Source: JBFKPQ01 sp041628225
GTDB lineage: Bacteria > Actinomycetota > Acidimicrobiia > Spongiisociales > JAENVV01
Length of the DNA: 6,394 bases
Direction of reading: 5' to 3'
Assembly (NCBI GenBank): GCA_041628225.1
Contig: JBFKPQ010000138.1
Span: 1 to 6,394 of the forward strand
Shown here: piece after piece, positions 5,688-6,394 of the stretch
Layout: each line of letters starts with the position of its first letter
How positions within the stretch are numbered: position 1 is the first letter of the stretch
Position numbers and translations under genes: made by a program
The notes under the pieces: model-generated
Databases searched by the model: none
Told to the model about the DNA's origin: nothing
Seen by the model: the letters and a program-made list of their open reading frames with translations, nothing else

Positions 5688-5693
5688 TACGTT
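5688..5693 (+). promoter_or_regulatory. Candidate -10 element (TACGTT) for the VOC gene
   Basis: TACGTT fits TANNNT and lies in the 55-base gap after the DoxX-like gene. The predicted start is about 5700, giving a leader of about 19 bases that holds the GAGAGAGG ribosome binding site. A -35 is not evident. The weak hairpin CGGAC-GG-GTCCG at 5672-5683 lies just upstream; it is too tight and lacks a T-run, so I do not call it a terminator. Confidence 0.35.
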
Positions 5694-5706
5694 GGAGACA
5701 TCGATC

Positions 5707-5714
5707 GAGAGAGG
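5707..5714 (+). promoter_or_regulatory. Ribosome binding site GAGAGAGG for the VOC gene
   Basis: The purine run GAGAGAGG is 4 bases before the ATG at 5719 and supports that start. The protein then begins MGWPHGLFSWADV, matching the usual N-terminal strand of VOC domains. Confidence 0.6.
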
Positions 5715-5718
5715 TGTC

Positions 5719-6394
5719 ATGGGTTGGCCACACGGCTTGTTCTCCTGGGCGGATGTGTCTGCAGACGATCCAGCCGCGTCCGAAGCGTTCTACGCCGGAG
5801 TGTTCGGTTGGGAGGTCGCCCGCGAACATGACGCCGAAGGGAACCACATCTACACGCGGTTCCAACAAGACGGCAAGAATGTCGCCGGCCTCGGTCCGAA
5901 ACCGCCAGACATGGCCGGGGTCCCGTCTAGTTGGAGTTCGTACGTCCACGTCGACTCGGTCGACGCCGTGGTGGCCGCCGCCGAGTCGGCGGGCGGCTCG
6001 GTGATGATGCCCGCCATGGACGTCATGGACTACGGACGGATGGCGTTCATCACCGATCCCACCGGCGCAACCGTCGGACTGTGGGAGCCGAACTCGTTCG
6101 CGGGCGGCGACACGTTCCTCGGGCCAAACACCCTCAGCTGGAACGAACTCGCCACCCGCGATCCTGATGCCGCCATCGGCTTCTACTCGGAGACCTTCCC
6201 GTGGCGCATTCAGAAGATGGAGATGCCCGACCCGTCGATGCACTATTGGACGATCCATCTCGACTCGAAGGTGGACGGCGACGGCGACATGGACGACGAC
6301 TTCAACGGTGGCCTACTCGCCATGAACGAGGACTGGCCCGCCGACATGCCGGCCCATTGGATGGTCTACATCCGGGTGGCGGACACCGATGCCA
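5719..6394 (+). CDS. Two-domain VOC (glyoxalase-fold) protein, CFP30B-like (partial)
   Basis: The frame is open from ATG 5719 to the window end: 225 codons, no stop, C-terminus missing. Seen: domain 1 (about 5-123) has FSWADVSADDPAASEAFYAGVFGW (8-31, split as FSWADV and AFYAGVFGW), VMMPAMDVMDYGRMAFITDP (95-114) and GATVGLWEPN (116-125). Domain 2 (from about 137) repeats the pattern with LSWNELATRDPDAAIGFY (139-156) and is cut near residue 225 after HWMVYIRVADTD. Order and motifs closely resemble mycobacterial CFP30B (Rv0577) and relatives annotated as VOC or glyoxalase/bleomycin-resistance proteins. Family knowledge: the fold supports metal-dependent lyases, dioxygenases and sequestering proteins, so the reaction cannot be read from the fold. 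Odd: domain 2 has an Asp-rich loop at 186-194 (alternating Asp/Gly, then three Asp) not expected in this family. It follows the DoxX-like gene in the same direction and may belong to the same stress neighbourhood. Confidence 0.9.
   Translation, partial: MGWPHGLFSWADVSADDPAASEAFYAGVFGWEVAREHDAEGNHIYTRFQQDGKNVAGLGPKPPDMAGVPSSWSSYVHVDSVDAVVAAAESAGGSVMMPAMDVMDYGRMAFITDPTGATVGLWEPNSFAGGDTFLGPNTLSWNELATRDPDAAIGFYSETFPWRIQKMEMPDPSMHYWTIHLDSKVDGDGDMDDDFNGGLLAMNEDWPADMPAHWMVYIRVADTDA

Noticed and set aside
1..6394. Search for tRNA or rRNA genes, CRISPR arrays, insertion sequences, attachment sites or toxin-antitoxin pairs
   Set aside because: No cloverleaf-like stretch, regularly spaced repeats, terminal inverted repeats, transposase or integrase motifs were seen by eye on either strand.

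Overview
The window is about two-thirds G+C. It reads as a piece of an actinobacterial chromosome: codon third positions are strongly G/C, GTG starts are frequent, TANNNT -10 elements occur close to starts, and one gene looks leaderless. The Thr-rich exported protein and the two-domain VOC protein resembling mycobacterial CFP30B fit an Acidimicrobiia-like lineage. That placement is an inference from gene style; no marker gene is present. There are no RNA genes, insertion sequences, integrases or CRISPR repeats, and coding density is very high. No gene-free stretch exceeds about 100 bases.

Left part (1-1578): two divergent genes share an 80-base spacer. On the minus strand is the 5' end of an unrecognised protein with one N-terminal membrane helix followed by a long Ala-rich helical region. 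It looks like the input end of a sensor, but the output domain lies outside the window. On the plus strand is a secreted or surface protein made of a signal peptide, an acidic helical domain, an 83-residue Thr/Ser/Pro stalk and a hydrophobic C-terminal tail.

Middle part (1586-4108): a promoter-like element and a good ribosome binding site precede a crotonase-fold enzyme (PaaG/isomerase type, lacking both hydratase glutamates). Ten bases later comes a polytopic GT-C-like membrane glycosyltransferase. That gene ends tail-to-tail with a minus-strand gene for a 79-residue membrane protein, and the two share the palindrome CTAG as both stop codons.

Right part (4109-6394): the small membrane protein gene and an AraC-family regulator diverge from a 93-base spacer. 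In this spacer two -10 elements overlap on opposite strands. Downstream of the regulator, in the same direction, are a DoxX/YkgB-like four-helix membrane protein and a two-domain VOC (glyoxalase-fold) protein cut by the window end. Regulator, redox-type membrane protein and VOC protein together suggest a small stress or detoxification neighbourhood. However, each of these genes has its own promoter-like element, so a single operon is not proven.

I do not see a clearly new multi-gene system. The most unusual items are the divergent sensor/stalk pair, the symmetric divergent promoter, the crotonase without its glutamates, and the Asp-rich insertion in the VOC protein.
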